The notes beneath the pieces are model-generated. The model saw only the letters and a program-made list of their open reading frames with translations, searched no databases and was not told the DNA's origin. This document shows positions 9,130 to 17,797 of a DNA stretch of 64,000 bases, piece after piece; positions within the stretch are counted from its first letter, which is position 1, and every line of letters begins with the position of its first letter. The translations under genes and the position numbers were made by a program. The stretch is from CAZQRP01 sp964596125 (GTDB lineage: Bacteria; Chloroflexota; Dehalococcoidia; GIF9; UBA5629): NCBI GenBank assembly GCA_964596125.1, contig CAZQRP010000010.1:1-64000 (forward strand), written 5' to 3'.

Positions 9130-9538
9130 TGATGTAACCGAAGCTATATTATATAAAAATAGCTATCTGAGACTCTGTCCGGACAACTTCTGTACATTTA
9201 TCAAGATTATTATCGATAGTATGCATATTTATTAAGTAGCTATTAATCATGATGTAGCCCGTATACTTATGTACCTGCCTGCCCATTACCCGCGTTTCAA
9301 CAGTTCTAAATCAATCAAAACAAATCTCATGTAATGTGGTTGCCATAAGGACTACGGTAAACAGAATACTATGAACTAAGTTAAAAGTCCTCATTGCCAT
9401 GCCTTGAAGGATAACCAGCAATCTGAATCATTACTCTGCATGATTATGATATAATAGCACACTGAATAGATAGACAGGTATGTGTCAAAAAATAATGATT
9501 TTAACCTCACTAACATTATGCTTTCATTGGGATGAAAC
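9130..9538 (+). other. Intergenic region, 409 bp, no gene seen
   Basis: AT-rich, with no convincing frame on either strand. A TATAAT at 9450-9455 could serve the downstream SDR gene, but no good -35 lies at the right distance. This is the clearest break in the plus-strand gene run of the first 18 kb. Confidence 0.5.
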
Positions 9539-10423
9539 ATGAATAAAGTCTTAATAACCGGTGGTGGTGGCTTCCTGGGCAGGCATTTAGCAAAAGGTCT
9601 GCTGGAAAAATATAACACTATTGAAGTCAGGGTGCTTTCCCGGCATGAAAGCGACATGGCGAAAATAATAGTGGACTGCAATAACAATAGGTTGAAACCA
9701 ATCATAGGTGACATACGTGATGCTGAGACACTAAAATACGCTCTAAATGATGTTGATACTGTAGTACACCTGGCAGCGATGAAACATGTCCATTTTGCTG
9801 AATTATATCCCTCAGAAGCTATCACTACTAACACTATAGCAACAATGAGTTTACTGAAGTTGTTCGCAGGCAATGTTTTCATAGGGATGTCTACAGATAA
9901 AGCTGTAGAAGCTTCAGGCTGCTACGGTGCTACCAAGCTCCTGCTTGAAAAATTAATATTGGAACAGGCCCATAAAAATGCTGGTAAAAAATACATGGTC
10001 ATCAGAAGTGGTAATATTTTTGGTTCAAGTGGAAGCGTAATAGAAAAGTGGAAACAACAAATAAAGCAAAACAATAAAATCGTTGTCACCGATTTGAAAA
10101 TGACCAGGTTCTTTATCGATGTAAACTCATTAGTTGCATTTATTATGGATATTATCGAGCAAGGAGAAAATGGGAAGATATATATACCCTCCCAAAAGGT
10201 AGCAACGCTAGAAACACTCGCAAAAGCGGTTGTCGATATGTTCGGAAACCATGCAACAGAGATAGAGATCATTGGCCTGCGTGAAGGAGAGAAGACGCAT
10301 GAGAAGTTATTTTCGCCATTCCAGGAAAACATAGTTTCCGATTTGAAGGTCGAGAGTTCACAGTATGGAGACAGGTTAACCACGGAAGAAATTAAAAATT
10401 GGCTCAAACTGTATCAAGAGTAA
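9539..10423 (+). CDS. Polysaccharide-biosynthesis SDR, UDP-GlcNAc 4,6-dehydratase-like (PseB/CapD family)
   Basis: Begins with I-T-G-G-G-G-F-L-G, has H-L-A-A-M-K-H-V near residue 77 and the family signature S-T-D-K-A (118-122) followed by Y129-x-x-x-K133. G-N-I-F-G-S-S-G-S-V and M-T-R-F-F-I match the substrate-binding segments of PseB and FlaA1-type inverting dehydratases, as does R-E-G-E-K-T-H-E-K-L near the end. At 294 residues it is slightly shorter than PseB. It probably converts a UDP-HexNAc to a 4-keto-6-deoxy sugar. It lies 15 bp before a GT2 gene, so they likely form one unit. Confidence 0.82.
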   Translation: MNKVLITGGGGFLGRHLAKGLLEKYNTIEVRVLSRHESDMAKIIVDCNNNRLKPIIGDIRDAETLKYALNDVDTVVHLAAMKHVHFAELYPSEAITTNTIATMSLLKLFAGNVFIGMSTDKAVEASGCYGATKLLLEKLILEQAHKNAGKKYMVIRSGNIFGSSGSVIEKWKQQIKQNNKIVVTDLKMTRFFIDVNSLVAFIMDIIEQGENGKIYIPSQKVATLETLAKAVVDMFGNHATEIEIIGLREGEKTHEKLFSPFQENIVSDLKVESSQYGDRLTTEEIKNWLKLYQE

Positions 10424-10438
10424 AGTAGTTTAACTTAG

Positions 10439-11128
10439 ATGAAAATTTGCGCAATCATTCCGGCCCATAATGAGGAGGCCACCATCGGCAGTATTATAAA
10501 AGAGACCAGAAAATATGTGGATCAAGTGTTTGTAGTAGATGATGCGTCTACAGATAATACTGCAAAAGTAGCATTACAACACAACGCCCAGGTTATTCAA
10601 CATACTATAAACCAGGGGCAGGGTGGTGCTTTGCAAACTGCATATGATATAGCAGTGCTTAACCTCCTTGATAACGTTGTATACGAATATATAGTACAAC
10701 TGGATGCTGACGGACAACATGATCCACAATATATACCAGAAATGTTAAAGATGGCACAGAGTTGTGATATTGTCATCGGCAGCAGATTTCTCAACGAAAG
10801 TTATAAAGAGTTCCCGTTCATAAGAAAGATCGGAATTGTATTTTTCTCTCAACTTGTCAACTTGTTAACTCGCGCAGGAATTACGGACGTAACCTCCGGG
10901 TATCGAGTATACAGGACTGAAACCCTGAAAAAGTTGAATCCTCTAACAAAGAGGAATTGGGCAATAGAGACCACTCTGGAAGCTGCTGTAAAGGGAATGA
11001 AAATCAAAGAGGTCTCGGTGGAAATGCCGGTTCGTAATTTAGGCAAATCCCAGTTCTCATTTAAAAAATATGTCACATACCCATACAAAGTCATCTGGGC
11101 TATGATTAAGATTATGATATTCAAGTAG
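10439..11128 (+). CDS. Glycosyltransferase family 2 (dolichyl-phosphate mannose synthase-like)
   Basis: Single GT-A domain: C-A-I-I-P-A-H-N-E-E-A-T-I-G at the start, V-V-D-D-A-S-T-D-N-T near residue 33 and Q-L-D-A-D-G-Q-H-D-P near residue 87, the DxD site. I-G-S-R-F and D-V-T-S-G-Y-R-V-Y follow, which are typical of bacterial and archaeal DPM1-like enzymes. No clear membrane helix pair is present. It probably loads a sugar onto a polyprenyl carrier or onto the growing lipid-linked glycan. It is a distant paralogue of the GT2 at 6.2 kb. Confidence 0.85.
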   Translation: MKICAIIPAHNEEATIGSIIKETRKYVDQVFVVDDASTDNTAKVALQHNAQVIQHTINQGQGGALQTAYDIAVLNLLDNVVYEYIVQLDADGQHDPQYIPEMLKMAQSCDIVIGSRFLNESYKEFPFIRKIGIVFFSQLVNLLTRAGITDVTSGYRVYRTETLKKLNPLTKRNWAIETTLEAAVKGMKIKEVSVEMPVRNLGKSQFSFKKYVTYPYKVIWAMIKIMIFK

Positions 11129-11274
11129 GCTGTTTTAACAATCTCTTGAACGCCGAGCTATTAAAAACAAGGATTGGTTTGAAACAAACTTAAAGCTCTT
11201 CTACAAGATCGAATAACATGGTATCAGTGCATCGGTAAAAAGAGAAAATCTTATCATTAAATGAAAAGCTAACT

Positions 11275-12489
11275 ATGAGGATTCTCATAACTCAAGAAAG
11301 CAACTGGCTTACAAAGGGACCTCATAACCAACACCACCTGGCAGAAAAGCTATCAATAAAAGGCCATCAAATTCGCGTCATTGACCATGACATCTTGTGG
11401 AGAAAACAGGATAAAGCAGGGCTACGCTCCAGCCGGATTATTTTCAATGATATATATAGAATATATGATAATGCACGGATCACAGTAATTCGCCCCGGCA
11501 TTGTAAGGGTCCCGGTTTTCGACTATATCTCCTTGATAGTTACTCACAAGAGGGAGATAAAACGGCAGATAGAAGAATTCACACCCGATTTAATAGTCGG
11601 ATTTGGCATACTTAACAGTTATCTAGCTGCTTTAGAAGGTAATAGGCGCCATATTCCGTTTATCTACTACTGGATAGATTTGCTGCATACGCTCATACCA
11701 TCCAACTTGCTTCAACCTGCCGGCAAGATCATAGAGAAAAAGACGCTGAGACGAGCCGATATAGTAATTGCAACCAACAAAAGGCTCAGGAATGCCCTTC
11801 TAAAGATGGGGGCATACTCTGAGCGGACTCACATACTGGGATTTGGCATTGATTTCGGGAAATTTGATCCTGTCCTCGACGGCAGTGATATAAGGGCGCG
11901 GTACGGAATTGGAAAAGATGATATTTTGCTCTTCTTTGTTGGAGGGTTAGATTGGTTCACGGGTGTGAAAGAAACAGCACTGGAACTCGTTAAAAGCAAC
12001 AATCCTCGTCTAAAATTTCTCATTGTAGGTGAAGGCTCATCAGAAAATGCGCTTCGGCAAATCCAAGAGAAATACGATTTGCGAGATAGGCTCATCTTAA
12101 CCGGTAGAAGACCATACAATGAGATTCCTGGTCTGGTCGCCGCTGCTGATATTTGTCTGTTGCCCTTTCTTAATGTGGAGATGACCAGAGAAATTGTTCC
12201 TTTAAAGATATTTGATTATATGGCTATGATGAAGCCCATTATCTCGACCAGATTACCTGGCATGCACGAGGAATTTGGTGATGATAATGGTGTTGTCTAT
12301 GTGGATAGAGTGGAGGACATTATACAAAAAGCTGTAGAATTGGTTGAAAGTGGGACATCAGGCAAGCTTGGACTGAAAGCAAGAAAGTTCGTCGAGGCTC
12401 GTAGCTGGGACAGTATTACGGATACATTTGAGCAAATCCTAAACAAAGCTGTTGCCGAAAAAAGAGACAGTAAGTTGTCCAGAATATAA
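11275..12489 (+). CDS. Glycosyltransferase family 4 (GT-B fold)
   Basis: A 404-residue GT-B protein with an N-terminal acceptor domain and a C-terminal Rossmann domain beginning near residue 215 (L-L-F-F-V-G-G-L-D-W). It carries V-G-E-G near 250, D-I-C-L-L-P-F near 298 and a P-L-K-I-F-D-Y-M-A-M segment near 315, which corresponds to the donor-binding loop of GT4 enzymes. It should add a sugar on the cytosolic face. The sugar cannot be predicted. It is the first gene of a run that continues into the L-QuiNAc-type precursor genes. Confidence 0.85.
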   Translation: MRILITQESNWLTKGPHNQHHLAEKLSIKGHQIRVIDHDILWRKQDKAGLRSSRIIFNDIYRIYDNARITVIRPGIVRVPVFDYISLIVTHKREIKRQIEEFTPDLIVGFGILNSYLAALEGNRRHIPFIYYWIDLLHTLIPSNLLQPAGKIIEKKTLRRADIVIATNKRLRNALLKMGAYSERTHILGFGIDFGKFDPVLDGSDIRARYGIGKDDILLFFVGGLDWFTGVKETALELVKSNNPRLKFLIVGEGSSENALRQIQEKYDLRDRLILTGRRPYNEIPGLVAAADICLLPFLNVEMTREIVPLKIFDYMAMMKPIISTRLPGMHEEFGDDNGVVYVDRVEDIIQKAVELVESGTSGKLGLKARKFVEARSWDSITDTFEQILNKAVAEKRDSKLSRI

Positions 12490-12527
12490 TATAAACAGGA
12501 CCAAGTCTATCACGAAAAGAATTCGCT

Positions 12528-13409
12528 GTGAAAGTACTAATTTTAGGCACCACAGGAATGTTAGGACATAAGCTATATCAAGTTCTGGCGCCATTATTTG
12601 ACGTAACCGGTACAATCAGAGGCGATTACAGCAACATCACTCGATACGGTTTCTACCAGGAATCTAATATACTCACTGATGTCGACGCGCAGAACACTTC
12701 TCGAATAGAGACTACTATCGAAAGAATCAGCCCTGATGTGGTAATTAACTGTATAGGAATAATAAAATCCGGGAAGGGAGCACAAGACAGGTTAGTCAAT
12801 ATCTGGATAAATTCATTATTCCCGCATCAGCTATACGAAATCTGTAAAATAAAAGGAATACGGCTGATCCATATTAGCACGGATTGTGTCTTCTCGGGCA
12901 CTAAAGGTAACTACCGTGAAGACGATCCCTCGGATGCTGAGGACATCTACGGCAAGACTAAATATCTTGGCGAAGTAAATCAAAAAAACGCACTCACGAT
13001 AAGGACGTCACTTATCGGTAGAGAATTATTTACTACAAATGGCCTGGTGGAATGGTTTCTATCCAACCAGGGCTCCAAAGTCAACGGTTATGTTAACGCT
13101 ATATTCAGCGGCTTTACTACTGTTCGCTTTGCCAGAATAATAACCAGTATAATTGCAGAGGAGAAAAATCTAAGTGGTGTTTATCATGTTTCAGCAGAAC
13201 CAGTGAGCAAATTCAAGCTTCTTACGCTTATACGAGACATGATGGGACTTAATATTGAAATCGAAGAATACACCGCTTACAATTGTGATAGAAGTTTAAA
13301 CTCAACACTGTATCGAAACAAGACTGGATTTAAGCCTCCCTCCTGGGAGGAAATGATTGATGAATTTATTCGGGATACCCGGCAATATCAACTTTGGAGA
13401 ACAGAATGA
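12528..13409 (+). CDS. RmlD-like NDP-4-keto-sugar reductase (QnlA/WbvR type)
   Basis: RmlD-family SDR: L-G-T-T-G-M-L-G-H at the N-terminus, D-V-V-I-N-C-I-G near residue 70, H-I-S-T-D-C-V-F-S-G near residue 120 and the catalytic Y-G-K-T-K pair near residue 145. It starts at GTG 12528. It is followed, with a 4-bp overlap, by an FnlA-like dehydratase/epimerase and then a WecB-like 2-epimerase. In characterised loci, FnlA plus an RmlD homologue (QnlA/WbvR) plus a 2-epimerase make UDP-L-QuiNAc, while FnlA plus the larger cupin-bearing FnlB makes UDP-L-FucNAc. At 293 residues with no cupin extension, the L-QuiNAc/L-RhaNAc branch is favoured. Product assignment is inference. Confidence 0.8.
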   Translation: MKVLILGTTGMLGHKLYQVLAPLFDVTGTIRGDYSNITRYGFYQESNILTDVDAQNTSRIETTIERISPDVVINCIGIIKSGKGAQDRLVNIWINSLFPHQLYEICKIKGIRLIHISTDCVFSGTKGNYREDDPSDAEDIYGKTKYLGEVNQKNALTIRTSLIGRELFTTNGLVEWFLSNQGSKVNGYVNAIFSGFTTVRFARIITSIIAEEKNLSGVYHVSAEPVSKFKLLTLIRDMMGLNIEIEEYTAYNCDRSLNSTLYRNKTGFKPPSWEEMIDEFIRDTRQYQLWRTE

Positions 13410-14434
13410 TTTTCCAGGATAAAACAATTTTAATAACTGGTGGTACGGGATCACTTGGAAAGAACCTTGTACGCAAAATACTGACAGGCAACCTCGGTAT
13501 GCCCAGGAAGGTGATCATTTTTTCCAGGGACGAAGATAAACAATATTTAATGCGGCTGGAATGGAAGAATATAAAGGTAGCTACTGATGATATGCTCTAT
13601 CATAATGCCGAAGAGATACTCGATTTTCGCATTGGCGACGTACGGGACTATGAATCAGTGCTTAATAGTATACAAGATGCTGAAATCATAATACATGCCT
13701 CTGCACTTAAACAAGTCCCTGTCTGCGAATATTTCCCCTATGAATCAGTGAAAACAAATCTTTTAGGAGCCCAGAACATCATTCGGGCTGTTATGGAAAA
13801 GAAAAACGGAATTGAAACAGTACTTGCCGTCTCCTCTGATAAAGCTTGTAAGCCAATTAATGTCTATGGCATGTGCAAAGCAATCCAGGAACGATTGGTT
13901 ATTGAAGCAAATCTCAGATGCCCAAATACTAAGTTTATTTGTGCCAGATACGGCAATGTAGTAGCATCGCGAGGTTCGGTTATACCACTGTTTAAAGAAC
14001 AGATAAAAAATGGCGGTCCGATAACCATTACTATGAAAGAGATGACCAGATTCTTGTTAACTCTGGACACAGCGAGTACTATTATCTTTGATGCGCTTCG
14101 ACTCGGTAAAGCTGGAGATATATATGTACCAGACCTTCCTTCTGCTAATATTTTGGATCTGGCGGAAATAATGATTGGTGACAGAAAGATAGATATTCAA
14201 TTCACCAATATTCGGCCAGGTGAAAAAATTCACGAGATACTGGTCTCTGAAGAGGAAATACCGAGGACGATAAAAAGAGATAACTACTATATAGTTCGCC
14301 CTGTTCTCCCGGAAATACGAGGAGCTGACATTACTGAATCAGTGCTCACTAAAGAACTTTCGTCCGCCGACCGGACTATGACTAAAAAAGAGTTAAAGAA
14401 TTTTTTAGAAAATGAAGGACTGATAGATATATAA
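13406..14434 (+). CDS. fnlA: UDP-GlcNAc 4,6-dehydratase/5-epimerase (FnlA/WbjB/CapE-like)
   Basis: CapD-type SDR with I-T-G-G-T-G-S-L-G-K, F-S-R-D-E-D-K-Q near residue 40, D-V-R-D, A-L-K-Q-V-P-V-C-E-Y and the S-S-D-K-A signature followed by Y-x-x-x-K (V-Y-G-M-C-K). R-Y-G-N-V-V-A-S-R-G-S-V-I-P and R-P-G-E-K-I-H-E are diagnostic of this group. The first enzyme of the L-FucNAc/L-QuiNAc pathways, it makes the UDP-2-acetamido-2,6-dideoxy-4-keto-L-hexose intermediate. I chose ATG 13406, which overlaps the preceding stop as ATGA; an in-frame TTG at 13394 is the alternative. Length ~342 matches FnlA. Confidence 0.87.
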   Translation: MIFQDKTILITGGTGSLGKNLVRKILTGNLGMPRKVIIFSRDEDKQYLMRLEWKNIKVATDDMLYHNAEEILDFRIGDVRDYESVLNSIQDAEIIIHASALKQVPVCEYFPYESVKTNLLGAQNIIRAVMEKKNGIETVLAVSSDKACKPINVYGMCKAIQERLVIEANLRCPNTKFICARYGNVVASRGSVIPLFKEQIKNGGPITITMKEMTRFLLTLDTASTIIFDALRLGKAGDIYVPDLPSANILDLAEIMIGDRKIDIQFTNIRPGEKIHEILVSEEEIPRTIKRDNYYIVRPVLPEIRGADITESVLTKELSSADRTMTKKELKNFLENEGLIDI

Positions 14435-14436
14435 AC

Positions 14437-15537
14437 ATGAAAATGAAAATTATGACCATACTAGGCACCAGACCTGAAATTATCAGGCTAAGTCTGGTTA
14501 TTAAAAAATTAGATAAGTATTGTAACCATATCCTGGTTCATACTGGCCAAAATTTTGATGATAACCTCAGTTCGATTTTTTTCAGCGATCTGGAGCTAAG
14601 AGAACCAGATTATTATTTAGGAGTAAAGGCTGGCAGCTTTGGTGAACAGATTGGGAAAATAATCATCGAGACCGAAAAGGTTATTCTGAAAGAAAAACCT
14701 GACAGGATACTTATCCTGGGAGACACCAATAGTGGACTCGCAAGTATCGTCGCCAGAAGAATGGGAATACCTGTTTTTCACATGGAAGCAGGAAATCGTT
14801 GTTTCGATTACCATGTTCCTGAAGAGGTCAATAGAGTAATTGTCGACCATTGCAGCACTATACTGCTCCCATATACCTATAGAAGTAAAGAAAATCTGAT
14901 GCATGAGGGGATAAAGAATGAAACAATTTATGTTACTGGAAATCCTATATACGAAGTTATCCAGTACCATTCAAAAAAAATTGAGAATAGCAAAATACTG
15001 GCTACATTAAATATTCAGCCACAAAAATACTTCCTCGTGACTATGCACCGGGCAGAGAATGTCGATGATAAGAGCAGGCTTGAAAGCATACTGCTTGGTC
15101 TGGACAAAATAAGTAACGAATATAATCTTCCCGCTATCTGTAGTCTGCACCCGAGAACAAAGAGCAAAATAGAGCAGTTCAATCTCAGGACAAGCAATAA
15201 AAATATCCGCTTCTCTGCACCGCTTGGCTTCTTCGACTTCATTGTTTTAGAAAAGAATGCGTTATGTGTCATTACCGATAGCGGCACAGTTCAAGAGGAA
15301 TGCTGTATCCTGGCAGTACCTAACATCACAATCAGAGACGTCACTGAAAGGCCAGAAACAATTGAGTGTGGCAGTAATATGCTCACCGGCATCTCACCGG
15401 ATTCGATGTTAAAGGCCACGGAGACTGTGTTAACCAATACGTATGAATGGGTACCTCCCACAGAATATCTGGAAAAAAATGTCTCATCAAAAGCGGTCAA
15501 AATCATCCTCGGCTATCTTGGAGATACAAGCCAGTGA
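14437..15537 (+). CDS. UDP-N-acetyl sugar 2-epimerase (WecB/FnlC/QnlB-like)
   Basis: The protein starts I-L-G-T-R-P-E-I-I-R, the UDP-GlcNAc 2-epimerase signature. It has H-T-G-Q-N-F-D near residue 36, L-G-D-T-N-S near residue 95, H-M-E-A-G-N-R near 112, V-T-G-N-P-I near 166 and T-D-S-G-T-V-Q-E-E near 278; family members usually have G-G-x-Q-E at the last site. At 366 residues it is full length. As third gene of the FnlA/RmlD/epimerase set, separated by 2 bp from its neighbour, it probably inverts C2 to give the final L-QuiNAc-type UDP-sugar rather than making UDP-ManNAc for general use. Confidence 0.85.
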   Translation: MKMKIMTILGTRPEIIRLSLVIKKLDKYCNHILVHTGQNFDDNLSSIFFSDLELREPDYYLGVKAGSFGEQIGKIIIETEKVILKEKPDRILILGDTNSGLASIVARRMGIPVFHMEAGNRCFDYHVPEEVNRVIVDHCSTILLPYTYRSKENLMHEGIKNETIYVTGNPIYEVIQYHSKKIENSKILATLNIQPQKYFLVTMHRAENVDDKSRLESILLGLDKISNEYNLPAICSLHPRTKSKIEQFNLRTSNKNIRFSAPLGFFDFIVLEKNALCVITDSGTVQEECCILAVPNITIRDVTERPETIECGSNMLTGISPDSMLKATETVLTNTYEWVPPTEYLEKNVSSKAVKIILGYLGDTSQ

Positions 15538-15659
15538 TTAATGATCTGTCTCTATTACAATATGGGCAAGCCAGAACACTCCAAAACTGTTACTACAGAT
15601 TGACTTGTATGGCTTATCTATTATCAAGAACCGGTTGATAGTGGAATAATAGTACGTTC

Positions 15660-16865
15660 ATGAATGACGAAAATAGAATTGTTACAGTATTCCATATAAT
15701 ACCGGAGGAAAGGTTTGGAGGTCCTCAACTCCGTATTTTGCAGACAGCAAAACGTTTAAAGGAAGTTGGCTTCAGTCTACATGTCGCCATGCCCGAAGGT
15801 GATAAATCTTTTGCCAACCTGCTGTATGAATCAGGCATTCCTTACTACCAGGTTAAAAATTTTAGAAGGCTGCGCCGTACTCTAAATCCAATCGTTTATA
15901 TAAACTGGTTCTTCTTTTTCATTCCCGGTGTATTTTCCTTAATAAAATTAATCAGAAAAAACAAAGCTGACATAGTACATACACACGCATATCCCATATA
16001 TTTACAGGGCCCACTTGCAGCCAAGCTCTCAGGCACCAGACTGGTATGGCAATTAGATGACGCTCATATACCAAAGTGGCTAAAAGCTCCAGTATTGCCA
16101 TTCCTTCATTTTTTACCCGACAAAGTGGCAGTTGGCTCGAAAGCTGTAAGCAGGCACTATTTTGGAGATAGTACCTTTGCTAAAAATACCGTAGTTTTAT
16201 ACCCACCCCAGGATACCTCAAAATTTAATCCCGACACTAGGAATATCAAAGAATATCGAAAAGAGTTTGGACTTGAGTTAAACGACAAACTGGTCGGAAT
16301 TATAGCGAACATCAACCCGATTAAAGGCTATGAGTATTTTTTCACAGCGGCAAAGCTAATAAAAGAGGCATTTCATGGAGTAAAGTTCCTGGTCGTAGGC
16401 AAAAGATTGGATACTCAACAAAAATACTGGCAAAAGCTTCATCATCTAAATGCAAAATTACATATAGAAGATGACATTATACTGGCAGGGTATAGGACAG
16501 ATATACCTGAAATACTTAATTCCCTGGATGTTTTCGTGTTAACTTCACTTTCTGAAGCATCACCTACGGTAATCATGGAGGCCATGGCCTGTGCCAGGCC
16601 TGTTGTAGCCACGAAGGTCGGCGGAGTTCCCGAACTGGTTATAGATAAAGAGACAGGTATCCTGGTACCACCCGGAGATCCCAAAGCTATTTCCGAAGCT
16701 GTCCTCTATTTATTAAATCATCCCGAAGAGGCAATGGAAATGGGATTAAAAGGACGCCAAAGAGTAATAGACCATTTCGATTTAACCATATGTAGCCAGA
16801 AACATGTAGATGTATATGAGCAGCTCCTATCTTCTACAACTGCCAAAAATTTCAGCAGCAAATGA
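15660..16865 (+). CDS. Glycosyltransferase family 4
   Basis: GT-B protein of 401 residues. The N-terminal domain has an early glycine-rich acceptor loop (F-G-G-P-Q-L-R) and a H-T-H-A-Y-P motif near residue 110. The C-terminal domain has G-I-I-A-N-I-N-P-I-K-G near 213 and the GT4 donor site L-S-E-A-S-P-T-V-I-M-E-A-M-A near residues 297-310, followed by V-A-T-K-V-G-G-V-P-E. It probably adds a hexose or hexosamine to the lipid-linked glycan. The ATG at 15660 lacks a strong ribosome binding site. Confidence 0.87.
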   Translation: MNDENRIVTVFHIIPEERFGGPQLRILQTAKRLKEVGFSLHVAMPEGDKSFANLLYESGIPYYQVKNFRRLRRTLNPIVYINWFFFFIPGVFSLIKLIRKNKADIVHTHAYPIYLQGPLAAKLSGTRLVWQLDDAHIPKWLKAPVLPFLHFLPDKVAVGSKAVSRHYFGDSTFAKNTVVLYPPQDTSKFNPDTRNIKEYRKEFGLELNDKLVGIIANINPIKGYEYFFTAAKLIKEAFHGVKFLVVGKRLDTQQKYWQKLHHLNAKLHIEDDIILAGYRTDIPEILNSLDVFVLTSLSEASPTVIMEAMACARPVVATKVGGVPELVIDKETGILVPPGDPKAISEAVLYLLNHPEEAMEMGLKGRQRVIDHFDLTICSQKHVDVYEQLLSSTTAKNFSSK

Positions 16866-16868
16866 GGA

Positions 16869-16937
16869 TTATCAGCCAAGAATTTTTATCGAGCGAGTCA
16901 GCCGTCACGTTTTGTTCATGATGTTACTGGCTGATAA
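16869..16937. repeat. 10-bp perfect inverted repeat enclosing 49 bp
   Basis: TTATCAGCCA at 16869-16878 is mirrored by TGGCTGATAA at 16928-16937, just after the preceding gene's stop. There is no T-tract, so it is not a clear intrinsic terminator; a small palindromic element or a long hairpin are alternatives. Confidence 0.4.
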
Positions 16938-17034
16938 AACATAAACAAATCAGTACAATTTGAAATACAGGAAAATGGCACAAGATATAAAAGAAAAGAA
17001 ATAGAATACGAAGCAAGAGCAATAAGGGAATCCG

Positions 17035-17727
17035 GTGATATACGTTCTAAATCTGATCTATCAACCGACTCATCTTCATGGTCGGTTTGGAAAAAAACTT
17101 AATTACCTCGATTTAGAAAATGCAGATCAAATTTTAGATTTTGGCGCCTCATCATGTGAGACAAGTAGCTGGCTAGCTGCCCAGGGATATAATGTGACCG
17201 CCTTTGATATCTGTCATGAGTCATTGATCTTTTCCGGTATAAGAGATCAAGGGAAATCTATACAACATGTTGTAGGAGACTGCGAAAGCACTCCATTCGC
17301 AAATCAATCATTCAGTAAGGTAATTTGTTGGAATATATTGCACCATCTTCCATACCCTGAGAAGGCTATTAATGAATTATGCCGAATTGTACAAAGTAAT
17401 GGTATGGTCCTTATTCTAGAGCCAAATGCACGTAATCTTGTGAGAAGATTGAGAGAACCTTACCGGAAAAATAAAGGTACGCTGGAAAAGAGCTTTCACT
17501 CTAAATGGCTCTATACGAAGCTTGAGCGGGACTTCGCTCCACTGGTTCACATGCATGAAACTCCACCCGAACCCCCTCCCTTCTTATATCCCTCGTCATC
17601 TCGTCGTAAGGTAATGAAGTTATATTATAAAATATGCAGCATGGTATTTTTTAAACCCTTTTTTGGAGAGATATTCATGATCGTTAAGAAAGGAACGAAG
17701 GACTCATCAATCGCATACCATGGATAA
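17035..17727 (+). CDS. Class I SAM-dependent methyltransferase (type 11)
   Basis: Motif I is I-L-D-F-G-A-S-S-C-E-T-S near residue 35, followed by an acidic strand end (V-T-A-F-D-I) and motif II-like C-W-N-I-L-H-H-L-P near residue 99, the usual methyltransf_11 pattern. It starts at GTG 17035. Given the flanking glycosyltransferases it may methylate a glycan or glycolipid, but the acceptor is unknown. The C-terminal ~60 residues are basic and aromatic with a hydrophobic stretch, which may associate with the membrane. Confidence 0.75.
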   Translation: MIYVLNLIYQPTHLHGRFGKKLNYLDLENADQILDFGASSCETSSWLAAQGYNVTAFDICHESLIFSGIRDQGKSIQHVVGDCESTPFANQSFSKVICWNILHHLPYPEKAINELCRIVQSNGMVLILEPNARNLVRRLREPYRKNKGTLEKSFHSKWLYTKLERDFAPLVHMHETPPEPPPFLYPSSSRRKVMKLYYKICSMVFFKPFFGEIFMIVKKGTKDSSIAYHG

Positions 17728-17797
17728 ATCGTGTCAATCCACAGATCATGAAAGTATCAATCAGTAAGAAATAACCAGATAGTAAATTTTAAAAGCA

